Assembly: GCF_001591545.1 (NCBI RefSeq)
Contig: NZ_BCVC01000001.1
Span: forward strand, 1-64,000
DNA from: Lederbergia lenta NBRC 16444
Lineage (GTDB): Bacteria > Bacillota > Bacilli > Bacillales > Bacillaceae_C
Reading direction: 5' to 3'
DNA length: 64,000 bases
Positions 51,166 through 60,364 of this stretch are shown here, piece after piece. Under the pieces are notes generated by a model, which ran no database searches, had not been told where the DNA came from, and saw nothing but the letters and a program-made list of their open reading frames with translations. The number at the start of each line of letters is the position of its first letter. Position 1 is the first letter of the stretch. The translations under genes were made by a program, and so were the position numbers.

Positions 51166-52704
51166 TTATTCCCCCACTATTTCTGCAATTTCATTTTTAA
51201 TAATCGTTACATGTGGTCCATAAATAACTTGGATACCGTTCCCTTTTCTTACTACGCCTTTTGCTCCTGTTTCTTTCAATAATGCTTCATCTACCTTATC
51301 CGCATCATTGACACTGACACGTAAACGAGTAGCACAGCAATCAACATCTGTTAAGTTATTGGCGCCACCTAATGCTGTAATAATTGTTTGTGCTCTTTCG
51401 CTTGAATTTTCCGTTGTTGCTTTTGTTAATTCTTCATCTTCCCGACCTGGCGTTTTGAAATTGAATTTCTTAATTAAGAATGTAAAGAGGAAGTAATAGA
51501 CAAAGAACCACGGAATACCAATAATCGGAACCATTATCCAGTTTGTTTTCGCATTTCCTTGTAAGATCCCAAATAGGACAAAGTCGATAAATCCTCCCGA
51601 AAATGTTTGACCAATGGTGATTTGGAAGATATGAGCCATCATAAATGCTAATCCATCTAAGAATGCGTGTACAACATACAGTAAAGGAGCGATAAACAAG
51701 AATGAGAATTCAATTGGTTCTGTAATTCCTGTTAGAAAGGATGTTAATGCAGCTGATCCCATCAAACCTGCCACTATTTTTTTGTTTTTTGGTTTCGCTG
51801 TACGATAAATGGCATATGTTGCACCAATAAGGCCAAACATCATCGTAATAAAACGACCAGACATAAAACGTGATGTGCCACTATAAAACTGTTCAACAGT
51901 AGGATCAGCAAGCTGTGCAAAGAAAATCCGCTGTGTACCTTCAATAAGCGTTCCATCAACAACAAGTGAACCACCTAAACTAGTTGTCCAAAAAGGCATA
52001 TAGAATATATGATGCAGTCCAAATGGACCTAATAAACGTAACACAAATCCATAAATAAAGGTGCCAATATACCCGGTAGCTTCGACTAATCCACCTAATT
52101 TAAAAATACCTGCTTGAATAAATGGCCATACTAGGAACATAAAAACTCCTAGAAAAATAGCTGCAAATGAGGAAATGATTGGAACAAAACGTGATCCACT
52201 AAAGAAACCTAAAAATGCAGGAAGTTGTTTCTTATTATAACGGTTGTGAAGTAATGCCACTAAAACCCCAACCATTACACCACCGAATACACCTGTTTCT
52301 AAAGTGTGAATACCAAGCACTAACCCTTGACCAGCAGATGCTGGATCTTCCGTATTCAAAATTCCTGTAATACTTAATAATGACGAAATCGTTGCATTCA
52401 TGACTAGGAAACCAAGCATACCGGCTAAACCAGCTGTTCCCTTATCACTTTTAGCTAAACCAACCGAGACCCCAATTGCGAATAACAAAGCAAGATTGGC
52501 GAAAATGACATTTCCGGCGCTCGACATAATTGTAAAAATAGACTGGAGCCAAGAGACGTCCAAAAAAGGATAGGCTTTTATCGTATTAGGATTAGATAAA
52601 GCGCCTCCAATTCCTAAAAGCAAACCAGCTGCTGGAAGAACAGCAATGGGCAGCATAAATGATTTACCAAATTGTTGTGCTTTCTCGAAGAAACTACTCA
52701 TCAT
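51166..52704 (-). CDS. PTS EIIBC, glucose/N-acetylglucosamine class
   Basis: A 512-residue phosphotransferase permease. The IIC domain (about 1-400, ten helices, with [12 protein letters not shown] near 330) is followed by a IIB domain with the phosphorylated Cys in [11 protein letters not shown] (Cys457). No IIA domain is attached, so a shared IIA is needed. The nanE partner suggests import of N-acetylmannosamine or a related amino sugar as its 6-phosphate. AGGAGG precedes two adjacent ATGs; the first is used. First gene of the operon. Confidence 0.9.
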   Translation of the reverse strand: MMSSFFEKAQQFGKSFMLPIAVLPAAGLLLGIGGALSNPNTIKAYPFLDVSWLQSIFTIMSSAGNVIFANLALLFAIGVSVGLAKSDKGTAGLAGMLGFLVMNATISSLLSITGILNTEDPASAGQGLVLGIHTLETGVFGGVMVGVLVALLHNRYNKKQLPAFLGFFSGSRFVPIISSFAAIFLGVFMFLVWPFIQAGIFKLGGLVEATGYIGTFIYGFVLRLLGPFGLHHIFYMPFWTTSLGGSLVVDGTLIEGTQRIFFAQLADPTVEQFYSGTSRFMSGRFITMMFGLIGATYAIYRTAKPKNKKIVAGLMGSAALTSFLTGITEPIEFSFLFIAPLLYVVHAFLDGLAFMMAHIFQITIGQTFSGGFIDFVLFGILQGNAKTNWIMVPIIGIPWFFVYYFLFTFLIKKFNFKTPGREDEELTKATTENSSERAQTIITALGGANNLTDVDCCATRLRVSVNDADKVDEALLKETGAKGVVRKGNGIQVIYGPHVTIIKNEIAEIVGE

Positions 52705-52718
52705 GTGTACCTCCTAGA

Positions 52719-52733
52719 TGTAAATTATTTTCA
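52719..52733. promoter_or_regulatory. Candidate RpiR operator
   Basis: TGTAAATTATTTTCA is a 7-1-7 inverted repeat with one mismatch, lying between the -10 element and the ribosome site of the PTS gene. The adjoining rpiR makes its product the likely ligand; inferred from position and symmetry only. Confidence 0.5.
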
Positions 52734-52738
52734 TACTT

Positions 52739-52767
52739 ATTATAAGAAATATATTTTAGAAAAGCAA
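52739..52767 (-). promoter_or_regulatory. Promoter of the PTS-nanE-rpiR operon
   Basis: On the minus strand TTGCTT (52762-52767) and TATAAT (52739-52744) are exactly 17 bp apart. Confidence 0.8.
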
Positions 52768-52866
52768 CAAAAAATTTAAAGCACTTACAAATAGTATGAG
52801 AGACTTGTCGACATCTATGCTCTATTTATACTTATTTTTACCTAATTTCGATAACTCGCATCAATA

Positions 52867-52875
52867 TGATACAAT
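52867..52875 (+). promoter_or_regulatory. Extended -10 promoter of rlmCD
   Basis: TGATACAAT is an extended -10 element about 37 bp before the start codon; the -35 region (TTCGAT, 52847-52852) is weak. Confidence 0.65.
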
Positions 52876-52911
52876 TAGGACAGAAAAATTAGCATGTAAA
52901 GGACGGAAATA

Positions 52912-54285
52912 ATGAGTAAAACCAAAGCTCCGATTAATAAGAATGATTATATAGATGTTACGTTTGAAGACTTAACACATGACGGGAATGGCGTTGCAAA
53001 GGTAGATGGCTATCCATTATTTGTGGCCAATGGTTTACCAGGAGAAAAAGCGAAAGTGAAAGTAACGAAGTTGAATAAAGGATATGGCTTCGGGCGTTTA
53101 ATGGAAGTATATGAAGAAAGTGAACATCGTGTAGTCCCAACATGTCCTATCTATGCACAATGCGGTGGTTGTCAGTTGCAGCACTTGAGTTATGAAGGGC
53201 AGCTCCTTGCTAAAGAAAAGCAGGTTCGGGATGTCATGGAGCGAATTGGGAAGCTAGAAAACGTGACTATTCATCCTGTGCTTGGTATGGAAGATCCGTG
53301 GCGTTATCGGAATAAAGCACAAGTTCCAATTGGTGAGCGAGAAGGCGGATTAATTGGTGGGTTTTATCAACGGAGATCACATGACATCATTGATATGGAT
53401 GAATGTGTTATTCAGCATGAACAAAACGATGTCGTATTGCGCAAAGTGAAAGAAATCTGTGGGAAATACGGTGTGAAAGCATACGATGAAAAGGCGAATA
53501 AAGGAGTCCTTCGTCATGTGATGATTCGCTATGGAATCGTAACAGGCGAGATAATGGTCGTTTTAATTACACGCACATCTGATTTACCAAATCAGAAAAA
53601 AATCATCGAAGAAGTAACGAAGGCTATCCCAGGAATAAAATCGATCGTACAAAATGTAAATAAAAAACGCACGAATGTTATTTTTGGCGAACAAACGAAA
53701 GTACTGTGGGGAGAGGAAGTCATCTACGACTATATTGGTGATATTAAATTCGCCATATCAGCTCGATCTTTTTACCAAGTGAACCCAGAACAAACGAAGG
53801 TCCTTTATGATAAGGCATTGGAATACGCTGGTTTAAGTGGTAATGAAAATGTCATTGATGCCTATTGTGGCATTGGCACTATCTCTCTTTTCTTAGCCAA
53901 AAAGGCAAAGAAAGTATTTGGAGTCGAAATTATTCCTGAAGCAATAGAAGATGCAAGAAAAAACGCTGAACTAAACGGCATAACAAACGCTGAATTTGCC
54001 GTCGGCGAAGCGGAAGTCGTCATACCTAATTGGTATAAACAAGGCAACAAAGCGGACGTTCTCGTTGTTGATCCACCTCGTAAAGGCTGCGACCAAGCCT
54101 TGCTTGATACAATTATCAACATGAAACCAGAAAAAGTCGTTTATGTATCATGCAACCCAGCTACCTTGGCACGTGATTTAAGGATATTGGAAGATGGTGG
54201 GTATAAAACGGTGGAAGTGCAGCCAGTGGATATGTTTCCACATACCACGCATGTGGAGTGCGTGGCGTTGATAGAGTTGAAATAG
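52912..54285 (+). CDS. rlmCD: 23S rRNA (uracil-C5) methyltransferase RlmCD
   Basis: SAM-dependent enzyme (457 residues), the YefA type that methylates U747 and U1939 of 23S rRNA in B. subtilis. N-terminal TRAM domain (about 10-68), 4Fe-4S cysteines C78, C84, C87 and C165, SAM-binding [16 protein letters not shown] near residue 314 and catalytic Cys414 in [14 protein letters not shown] precedes the ATG. A related gene lies 7 kb downstream. In B. subtilis it lies directly after dgkB; here it is displaced by about 16 kb. Confidence 0.95.
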   Translation: MSKTKAPINKNDYIDVTFEDLTHDGNGVAKVDGYPLFVANGLPGEKAKVKVTKLNKGYGFGRLMEVYEESEHRVVPTCPIYAQCGGCQLQHLSYEGQLLAKEKQVRDVMERIGKLENVTIHPVLGMEDPWRYRNKAQVPIGEREGGLIGGFYQRRSHDIIDMDECVIQHEQNDVVLRKVKEICGKYGVKAYDEKANKGVLRHVMIRYGIVTGEIMVVLITRTSDLPNQKKIIEEVTKAIPGIKSIVQNVNKKRTNVIFGEQTKVLWGEEVIYDYIGDIKFAISARSFYQVNPEQTKVLYDKALEYAGLSGNENVIDAYCGIGTISLFLAKKAKKVFGVEIIPEAIEDARKNAELNGITNAEFAVGEAEVVIPNWYKQGNKADVLVVDPPRKGCDQALLDTIINMKPEKVVYVSCNPATLARDLRILEDGGYKTVEVQPVDMFPHTTHVECVALIELK

Positions 54286-54340
54286 CTTGCTGGCAATAGG
54301 TTTAATGGTTTTTAGTTGAATATTGAAGTATGTGTTATGT

Positions 54341-54373
54341 TCCCTCGGACGAATGGTTCGGGGGATTTTTTTG
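54341..54373 (+). terminator. Terminator of rlmCD
   Basis: TCCCTCG (54341-54347) pairs with CGGGGGA (54359-54365) including one G-T pair, followed by TTTTTTT. Confidence 0.82.
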
Positions 54374-54473
54374 ACCCCCAGGGGTCTAACTTTTACTCGG
54401 AATTGACAAATATTTGGGTGAAGTATATTTTTGCGGAAAGATTGAGGATGTAGATTATGATGGGGAGGGAGCA

Positions 54474-54579
54474 ATGTTAAGAAACCCTAATTGTTATTAA
54501 CAAATTAACTGCCTTAAAGAAGATAGGTGTAGATCAATATTATTCTTTCGAATTTGACTTGATTGATGAATACTCTTAA
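54474..54579 (+). pseudogene. Short frameshifted frame behind a strong ribosome site
   Basis: GGAGG at 54464-54468 precedes ATG 54474, but that frame stops after 8 codons. The +1 frame is open from 54481 to the TAA at 54577-54579 (ETLIVINKLTALKKIGVDQY...). Removal of one A near 54479 would give about 34 residues beginning MLETLIVINK. It could be a decayed gene start; the family is unknown. The rest of the 54374-54670 spacer shows nothing else, apart from a TTGACA at about 54407. Confidence 0.3.
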
Positions 54580-54670
54580 AAATATATCAATCGTTACCTT
54601 AAATAGAATTCAATAAAGGCGAATCTTTATAATAGCATATTGAAACTAGTATATAATTTACTTAAACGAA

Positions 54671-54701
54671 ACCCCGCGAGTCAAACAATGATTCCCGGGG
54701 T
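54671..54701 (-). terminator. Terminator of the histidine kinase gene
   Basis: ACCCCGCGAGTC (54671-54682) pairs with GATTCCCGGGGT (54690-54701) with mismatches; on the minus strand TTTCGTTT follows, a weak T run. Confidence 0.6.
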
Positions 54702-54711
54702 CTTCGTCTTC

Positions 54712-56088
54712 TTAACCTAAGAGGATCTCTACTTTTGTTCCTTTGCCAATGTCACTTGTCAGTGTGATCCTTCCCCCATGTGCTTCGATAATATCTTTAG
54801 AAATGGCGAGTCCGAGACCTGTGCCCTGAATGTTTTCCGTATTGGACCCTCTATAATAGCGGTTGAATATCTGATCGATGTCCTCCTTCGCAATGCCTTT
54901 TCCATTGTCTTCAATGGTGATTCCTGTTTTTGTGACGCTGACGGTAATTTCAGTGTTATTGTCGTTGTGGATGATTGCATTGTTAATGAAATTCATAATG
55001 GCTCGTTTCATTAAATGCCGGTCGAACGTCCACATTACATTTTGTGCGTTGCTTTCAAAAGATATTGCGTGATCGCTGTATTTTGAGTCGTTCAATAAAT
55101 CTATGACTAGCTCGCGAACAAAGCTTTCGAGGCGGGTGTCTTCTCGATTAAGCGGCATTTCTTGATTGCGCAATCGCATCGTTAAATTAAAGTCATCCAA
55201 AAGTTCCTTCATATAAATGGATTTTCGTTCGATTACTCCCGCATAATCCATACGTTCCGAATCCGCCACGTCTTGTTCACGCAATAATTCTGCAAATCCT
55301 TGAATGGATGCAAGGGGCGTCTTCAAATCATGCGAAACATTGCTGATCCACTCTTCACGCATTTTCTCCAGCTTCATACGCTCTTCTTCTTGGGCTTGGA
55401 GTGTTTCGGAAACGGAATTTAAATTTGAAAAGACTGGTTTGAAAATGCCTTGGCGTTTCATTTTCTGGACGGTAAAATTACGTTCCTTCAGCTGGGATAT
55501 CCAGTCGATAATGTATGATACTGGTTTCGTAATAATAATGCTGAACAGCAACCCGATGATCATCGCGATAAGCAGATCGGCAATTGTAATGCCGACTAAT
55601 GCTTTGGACATATACGATATAAAAGATTTGGAGTTGAACACGAAGATAATACGCTGCTCCGCAGGATTCTTAACACCTAACAGGTAACTATACTCTTCAA
55701 TTTCACCAATATAATATGTTGTAAATTGGTCATCCATATATTTATAAATATGCACAAGCTCAATAGGGCTATAGTGTGCAGGTGCGTCTTTAGGCGCAAG
55801 AACATTTGTTACAACATTGCCGTTTTTATCCAATACCTGAAGCCAACCGCCGAACTTCCGCAACGCTTGAACACCTTCGTCTGAAATGACAGGTTGACCA
55901 TTTTCTATTGACATATGACGGGAAAATTGGCGTGTGAAGTTTTCACCAGTCTCGGCGGATAAACTGTCATTACCATCTATCCTTTGGTAGAAAAGTATAC
56001 CAATCAATAAAAACAAATTAACGAATATCACAATAAAAACAATGCTCAAGACTGAAAATAAATAGCGGACGGTCAATTTCCATTTCAT
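54712..56088 (-). CDS. Two-component sensor histidine kinase with extracellular domain
   Basis: A 458-residue kinase. Helix 1 at about 8-34, an extracellular region of about 125 residues, helix 2 at about 161-187, a HAMP-like linker, then HisKA with phospho-acceptor His253 (SNVSHDLKTPLASIQG) and HATPase_c (NFINNAIIHNDN, EDNGKGIAKEDI and GTGLGLAIS). It is 8 bases after the response regulator. Kinases beside Bce/Yxd-type transporters usually have almost no extracellular part; this one does, which is unusual. It probably senses an envelope or peptide signal. Confidence 0.9.
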   Translation of the reverse strand: MKWKLTVRYLFSVLSIVFIVIFVNLFLLIGILFYQRIDGNDSLSAETGENFTRQFSRHMSIENGQPVISDEGVQALRKFGGWLQVLDKNGNVVTNVLAPKDAPAHYSPIELVHIYKYMDDQFTTYYIGEIEEYSYLLGVKNPAEQRIIFVFNSKSFISYMSKALVGITIADLLIAMIIGLLFSIIITKPVSYIIDWISQLKERNFTVQKMKRQGIFKPVFSNLNSVSETLQAQEEERMKLEKMREEWISNVSHDLKTPLASIQGFAELLREQDVADSERMDYAGVIERKSIYMKELLDDFNLTMRLRNQEMPLNREDTRLESFVRELVIDLLNDSKYSDHAISFESNAQNVMWTFDRHLMKRAIMNFINNAIIHNDNNTEITVSVTKTGITIEDNGKGIAKEDIDQIFNRYYRGSNTENIQGTGLGLAISKDIIEAHGGRITLTSDIGKGTKVEILLG

Positions 56089-56096
56089 TGTATCAC

Positions 56097-56804
56097 CTAT
56101 TTCACAGTGAATTTATATCCTAATCCTTTTACAGTTGTAAGATAGGAAGGCTTTGACGGATTATCTTCCGTTTTCTCGCGAAGGCGGCGGATATGGACCA
56201 TCAGCGTATTATCCGCACCGAAAAAGTCTTCCCCCCAGACGCGTTCAAAAAGTGTCTCTTTGCTTAGAATCTGGTTCGGGTTATGCATGAAACAAGCCAT
56301 CAATCCTATTTCCTTAGCCGTCAATTCCAATGCTTCGCCATTTTTCATCACTTCGGTTTCTGTTTCATTCATTGAAAACGGTCCGACGGTAATTTTTTTA
56401 GGTTGAGAAGAGTCCGATTCGTGATACCCTGCCCGTCTTAATTGGGCTTTTACTCTGAAGGCAACTTCCTTCGGGCTGAACGGTTTTGTAATATAATCAT
56501 CGCCCCCGATGGCGAGACCTAAGATTTTATCTGTCTCGTCAGACTTTGCCGATAAGAATAAGATTGGAATCCGGGAAACTTCCCGAATGTCTTTGCACAA
56601 GTCATAGCCTTCCCCATCTGGGAGCATAATGTCCAAAATGGCAATATCCGGCGAGAACGATTCGAATTTCTTCCAACCTTCACGTACAGACCCTGCCGTT
56701 TCAATTTCTGAAAAACCTTCATTTATAAGCGCTGTTTTCATTAAATGTCGTAAATCACTTTCATCATCAACGATTAAGATTCGCGGCTTCTCCAAATCGT
56801 GCAC
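56097..56804 (-). CDS. OmpR-family response regulator
   Basis: A 235-residue regulator. Receiver domain (about 6-118) with acidic pair Asp13-Asp14, phospho-acceptor Asp58 (DIAILDIMLPDG) and Lys in TKPFSP near 107; C-terminal winged helix (about 135-233) with the recognition region ADNTLMVHIRRLREK. It partners the following kinase gene. It is divergent from the ABC transporter operon, which carries a direct-repeat candidate binding site in its promoter. Confidence 0.93.
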   Translation of the reverse strand: MHDLEKPRILIVDDESDLRHLMKTALINEGFSEIETAGSVREGWKKFESFSPDIAILDIMLPDGEGYDLCKDIREVSRIPILFLSAKSDETDKILGLAIGGDDYITKPFSPKEVAFRVKAQLRRAGYHESDSSQPKKITVGPFSMNETETEVMKNGEALELTAKEIGLMACFMHNPNQILSKETLFERVWGEDFFGADNTLMVHIRRLREKTEDNPSKPSYLTTVKGLGYKFTVK

Positions 56805-56870
56805 ATCCCTTCAAGTTACGTATGTTTTCTTTCCTTAAGTATAAAGTAATTTTCCACAACTCGCCCATAT

Positions 56871-56887
56871 TTAAGGATAATGTAAGG
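56871..56887 (+). promoter_or_regulatory. Candidate response-regulator binding site
   Basis: TTAAGG (56871-56876) and GTAAGG (56882-56887) are direct repeats 11 bp apart, one helical turn, as bound by OmpR-type dimers. They end 8 bp before the expected -35 region. Further TTAAGG copies lie at 56833 (inverted) and 56904. Inferred from spacing and context. Confidence 0.5.
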
Positions 56888-56895
56888 TTGGTGTT

Positions 56896-56924
56896 ATTTT
56901 AGCTTAAGGTGCAATCAGTATAGT
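56896..56924 (+). promoter_or_regulatory. Activated promoter of the ABC transporter operon
   Basis: TATAGT at 56919-56924 is a good -10; the -35 position (ATTTTA, 56896-56901) is far from consensus, which fits a promoter that needs the response regulator. Confidence 0.5.
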
Positions 56925-56951
56925 AAGGACATACGAAAGAGGTGCGAATAA

Positions 56952-57719
56952 ATGGAGCCATTATTAATTGTTAAAAACGTTGAAAAAAGCTACGGGAAAG
57001 GCGCAAATACTTTCAAAGCGCTTGAACATATTTCATTTGAAATCGATCATGGTGAATTTGTTGGTGTAATGGGACCCTCGGGAGCAGGGAAATCCACATT
57101 GTTACATGTCCTTGCAACTATTGATACCCCAACAATTGGAGATATCTTTATCGGGAATGACAATATTGCGAAGATGGATGAAGAAAAGCTGGCAGATTTT
57201 AGACGTGATCATCTTGGATTTATATTCCAGGATTATAATCTTTTGGATTCGTTGACAGTACGAGAAAACATTTTATTACCACTAGCGATTGCTAAAAAGA
57301 AGCCCGCGGAAATCGCGGAGCGTGTGGAGAAAATTGCAGCTACATTCGGTATTTCGAGCTTGCTCGATAAATACCCATACCAAATTTCTGGTGGTCAAAA
57401 GCAACGTACCGCAGCGAGCCGCGCATTGATTTCCAATCCAAAAATCATTTTTGCGGATGAACCGACAGGCGCACTCGATTCGAAATCCGCAACAGATTTG
57501 CTTGAAAGCATGAGTTTGTTAAATGAAGAGCATGAGACGACAATTATGATGGTGACGCATGATGCATATGCGGCAAGCTTTTGCCGTCGGATTTTGTTCA
57601 TAAAAGACGGAAATCTGTCAAAGGAGATATTGCGTGGGAATAAACCACGAAAAGAATTTTTCCAAATGATTTTGGACGAGTTAGCACAAATAGGCGGTGA
57701 AGCGAATGACGTTATTTGA
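56952..57719 (+). CDS. BceA/YxdL-type ABC transporter ATPase
   Basis: A 255-residue ATPase with Walker A GPSGAGKSTLLHVLA near residue 43, Q-loop FQDYNLLDSLTVRENILLPL near 93, signature ISGGQKQRTAASRAL near 145 and Walker B IIFADEPTGALDSKSA near 166. The pattern matches ATPases of peptide-resistance transporters (BceA, PsdA, YxdL). GAGGTGCG precedes the ATG. It overlaps the permease by 14 bases. Expected role: work with the permease in sensing or removing an antimicrobial peptide. Confidence 0.93.
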   Translation: MEPLLIVKNVEKSYGKGANTFKALEHISFEIDHGEFVGVMGPSGAGKSTLLHVLATIDTPTIGDIFIGNDNIAKMDEEKLADFRRDHLGFIFQDYNLLDSLTVRENILLPLAIAKKKPAEIAERVEKIAATFGISSLLDKYPYQISGGQKQRTAASRALISNPKIIFADEPTGALDSKSATDLLESMSLLNEEHETTIMMVTHDAYAASFCRRILFIKDGNLSKEILRGNKPRKEFFQMILDELAQIGGEANDVI

Positions 57720-59562
57720 TTTGTCATTGAAAAATATTCGCCGCAATATGAAAAGCTATTCACTTTATATTGGATCAACCGTTTTTTCCATCCTCATTTA
57801 CTTTACATTTGCAACGTTGAAATATAGTGAGGATATTGGCGGAATGGCTGAAACATCGAAACAAATCAAAGCAGTCATGAGTGCATCCACATTTGTGCTA
57901 ATGATTTTTGTCGCGGTTTTCATTTTGTATTCAAACTCGTTTTTTATGAAAAAGAGGAAGAGGGAAGTTGCACTTTATTCCTTGTTAGGTGTGCGTAAAA
58001 AATCAATTGGCTTCCTGTTGTTTTTCGAGAATATGGTAATCGGGTTGTTGTCGCTTGTTATCGGTGTTGTTTTAGGGTTCTTGCTGTCACGTGTATTGCT
58101 TACCATTCTTTTAAAACTGATGGGTCTCGACATTGTTGCAGGATTTGCTTTTTCAATGAATGCGCTAATGAATACAAGCATCGTGTTTATCATCATTTTT
58201 TTATTCACTTCATTGATGGGATACCGAATCATTTATCAATTCAAATTGATTGATTTGTTCCATGCAGAGAAGAAGGGTGAGGAAGTACCTAAAGCAAGGG
58301 TGCTCACAGCGATAGCTGGCGTGTCAGCATTGGCAGCTGCGTACTACATTGCCTTGGAGGATATTCTCGAATCGAGAGTTTGGGATACATTGGGCTTAGC
58401 AACGCCGATCCTCATTATCGCATTGACCGTGATTGGCTCGTATCTGTTGTTCCATAGCGTGCTTGTGTATGTATTGTCCTTTTTAAAAGGAAACCCGCGC
58501 TGGGCTTGGAGGGGCCTTCATATGATGACGACCTCGCAGCTTCTTTATCGGATTAGAGGGAATGCGAAAACATTGACGATTATTACAGTGCTGAGCGCAA
58601 CAACAATTACAGCCGGCGGTGCAGTTTTCGGTGTTTATTACAACGCTGAAAAAAGTGTCCAAGAACATAGTCCCTACACTTTTATGTGGGAAGGGCAGAA
58701 GCAGGATATCAATGCCTCCATAATTGAAGCGGAAGTCTCGTTCAATAGCAAGACAGTCCGTATCGCTCTTGGTTCTTATGAAATGGAATATGCGGTCATA
58801 GACGAAAAGACATTCGAAAAGTTGGCGAAAAATATAGCTTGGTCAGATGTTCAAGAGTTGCGACAACAAGATGAAGTCTTTGTAATTGACGCTTTTTATG
58901 ATGAACGATGGTCAGAAAAGTTGGATGTAGTAACAATCAACGGTGCAGATTATCCGGTTGCTGCTTTCTACGATAAAGCGTTGTTCAATGTCGGAACGCT
59001 GGGAGGAACTGCGCTCGTCGTGCCGAGCAAATTATACGATGAGATTGATTCCGAAGAAAAATTGATACAAGGTGTTCAAGTTTCCGACTATAAAAAGCAA
59101 GTCGCTTTATCGGATAAACTGGCATCCGCCACAGAGGACTTCTCAAGCGCGACAGCTGATTATAAAGGTGCCATTGAATCATCAGGTGCACTACTTTTCG
59201 TTGGAAGCTTTTTAGGATTAGTTTTCCTTGTCGCAACTGGCAGTATCATCTTCTTTAAAATGATGACTGAAGCAGAGGAAGATAAAGCAAAATACGCTAT
59301 TCTTCATAAAATTGGTGTATCGAATAAGGATATGAAAGGGACAATCCGAGGACAGGTCGGTGTTATTTTCGCAGTTCCGCTCCTTCTTGGCCTCATTCAT
59401 GGGGGGGTGGCATTGGCTGCAGCTTCCCATTTGATCATGATGGATATCTTTGTCCCTGTCATTATTTGGATGATGGCTTACACAATGATTTATGCAATTT
59501 ACTATTTTGTTACTGTACGCAGCTTTATCAAAATAATTAGACGGGAATATTTGGAGGGGTAA
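57706..59562 (+). CDS. BceB/YxdM-type ABC transporter permease
   Basis: A 618-residue permease with ten predicted helices in the Bce arrangement: helix 1 at about 18-38, pairs up to about 305, a large extracellular domain of about 200 residues (about 310-495) and three C-terminal helices (about 500-525, 548-570 and 580-605). LFDLSLKNIRRNMKSYSLYIGST is the typical start. ATG 57706 is chosen behind AGGCGGTGAAG; a GTG at 57697 is the alternative. The next gene is 2 bases away. Confidence 0.92.
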   Translation: MTLFDLSLKNIRRNMKSYSLYIGSTVFSILIYFTFATLKYSEDIGGMAETSKQIKAVMSASTFVLMIFVAVFILYSNSFFMKKRKREVALYSLLGVRKKSIGFLLFFENMVIGLLSLVIGVVLGFLLSRVLLTILLKLMGLDIVAGFAFSMNALMNTSIVFIIIFLFTSLMGYRIIYQFKLIDLFHAEKKGEEVPKARVLTAIAGVSALAAAYYIALEDILESRVWDTLGLATPILIIALTVIGSYLLFHSVLVYVLSFLKGNPRWAWRGLHMMTTSQLLYRIRGNAKTLTIITVLSATTITAGGAVFGVYYNAEKSVQEHSPYTFMWEGQKQDINASIIEAEVSFNSKTVRIALGSYEMEYAVIDEKTFEKLAKNIAWSDVQELRQQDEVFVIDAFYDERWSEKLDVVTINGADYPVAAFYDKALFNVGTLGGTALVVPSKLYDEIDSEEKLIQGVQVSDYKKQVALSDKLASATEDFSSATADYKGAIESSGALLFVGSFLGLVFLVATGSIIFFKMMTEAEEDKAKYAILHKIGVSNKDMKGTIRGQVGVIFAVPLLLGLIHGGVALAAASHLIMMDIFVPVIIWMMAYTMIYAIYYFVTVRSFIKIIRREYLEG

Positions 59563-59564
59563 AT

Positions 59565-59915
59565 ATGAAAAAAGGGTTTATTATAATGGGGATCATCGTT
59601 GTTCTTCTAATCGGAGCTGTTCTCGTATTAGGAAAGATAGATTTCAATAGGATGGGAAAAGCGAATGCTTATTATCATGTCGATATACCAGCTTCAGTTG
59701 AAGAAACGAAATTGGACTCAGGTGAAATTATAAAAAGGTATTTGTATACCGGTGCGGCTTATAAAGAAAATGGGGAAGAAATCAAAGTAGAGTTCACAGC
59801 AGCAAAACAGTTACGAGAAGGCGCATATTTAAAGTTATATTTGAATAAAGGGAATAACGTCACTTCCTATGATGAAGTACAGCAGTTAGATATCCCTAAG
59901 AAGGTGAATTTTTAA
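59565..59915 (+). CDS. YxeA-family secreted/membrane-anchored protein
   Basis: A 116-residue protein with an N-terminal hydrophobic helix (about 5-24, possibly an uncleaved anchor) and a DUF1093 (YxeA) domain ending YDEVQQLDIPKKVNF. In B. subtilis yxeA follows yxdLM, the transporter next to yxdJK, which responds to the peptide LL-37; the same order here supports the identification. Function unknown. TTGGAGGGG precedes the ATG. Confidence 0.88.
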   Translation: MKKGFIIMGIIVVLLIGAVLVLGKIDFNRMGKANAYYHVDIPASVEETKLDSGEIIKRYLYTGAAYKENGEEIKVEFTAAKQLREGAYLKLYLNKGNNVTSYDEVQQLDIPKKVNF

Positions 59916-60267
59916 AACAGAGGTCAATCCTGTACAAACAGTCGTGGACGAGTGTTATTAAATGCAGTTCGAGAAACAATCATGGTTGTTTAATTAACGT
60001 GTTCCAAAACCACGGTTGATACATTCACGCAAAATTAGGATATTCGTGAAAATGTATCAACCACTGATGTTAACACAGGTGGAGTGTGTATCGTTGCTAC
60101 AAAGAGAGACTATATGAAAATCCTTCTCCCACAAACACATTCACAAGCATTCCGTGTTTGTAGGAGAAGGTGAAAAAACAAGAAAAAGTCCTGAAAGATT
60201 ACATGACTGTTTCTGTGGTAATTGATATGAGGTGTGGGAACACAGGGCAATAAGATTAGAAATTAGA
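59916..60267. other. Hairpin-rich non-coding spacer
   Basis: No gene is seen. Two strong hairpins occur. GGTTGATACAT (60014-60024) pairs with ATGTATCAACC (60052-60062), with an inner TCACG/CGTGA. CCTTCTCC-x-ACAAACAC (60122-60138) pairs with GTGTTTGT-x-GGAGAAGG (60154-60170) with a single mismatch. Neither has a clear T run on the + strand. Confidence 0.6.
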
Positions 60268-60316
60268 ACGACGATTGCGAATGGAGAATAATTGTGATCG
60301 TCGTTTTTATTTTTCT
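60268..60316 (+). terminator. Terminator downstream of the Yxd-like operon
   Basis: ACGACGAT (60268-60275) pairs with ATCGTCGT (60297-60304), followed by TTTTATTTTT. Confidence 0.75.
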
Positions 60317-60364
60317 AAAGTTATTTATTGATATAGAAAATCTGTTTAGCAAGCACTATTTTAC

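Noticed and set aside
54286-54340. T-box or other riboswitch after rlmCD
   Set aside because: No conserved T-box, SAM or glycine motif was found; only an ordinary terminator is present.
55304-55687. Plus-strand frame of 127 codons
   Set aside because: It is antisense to the histidine kinase core and has no ribosome site.
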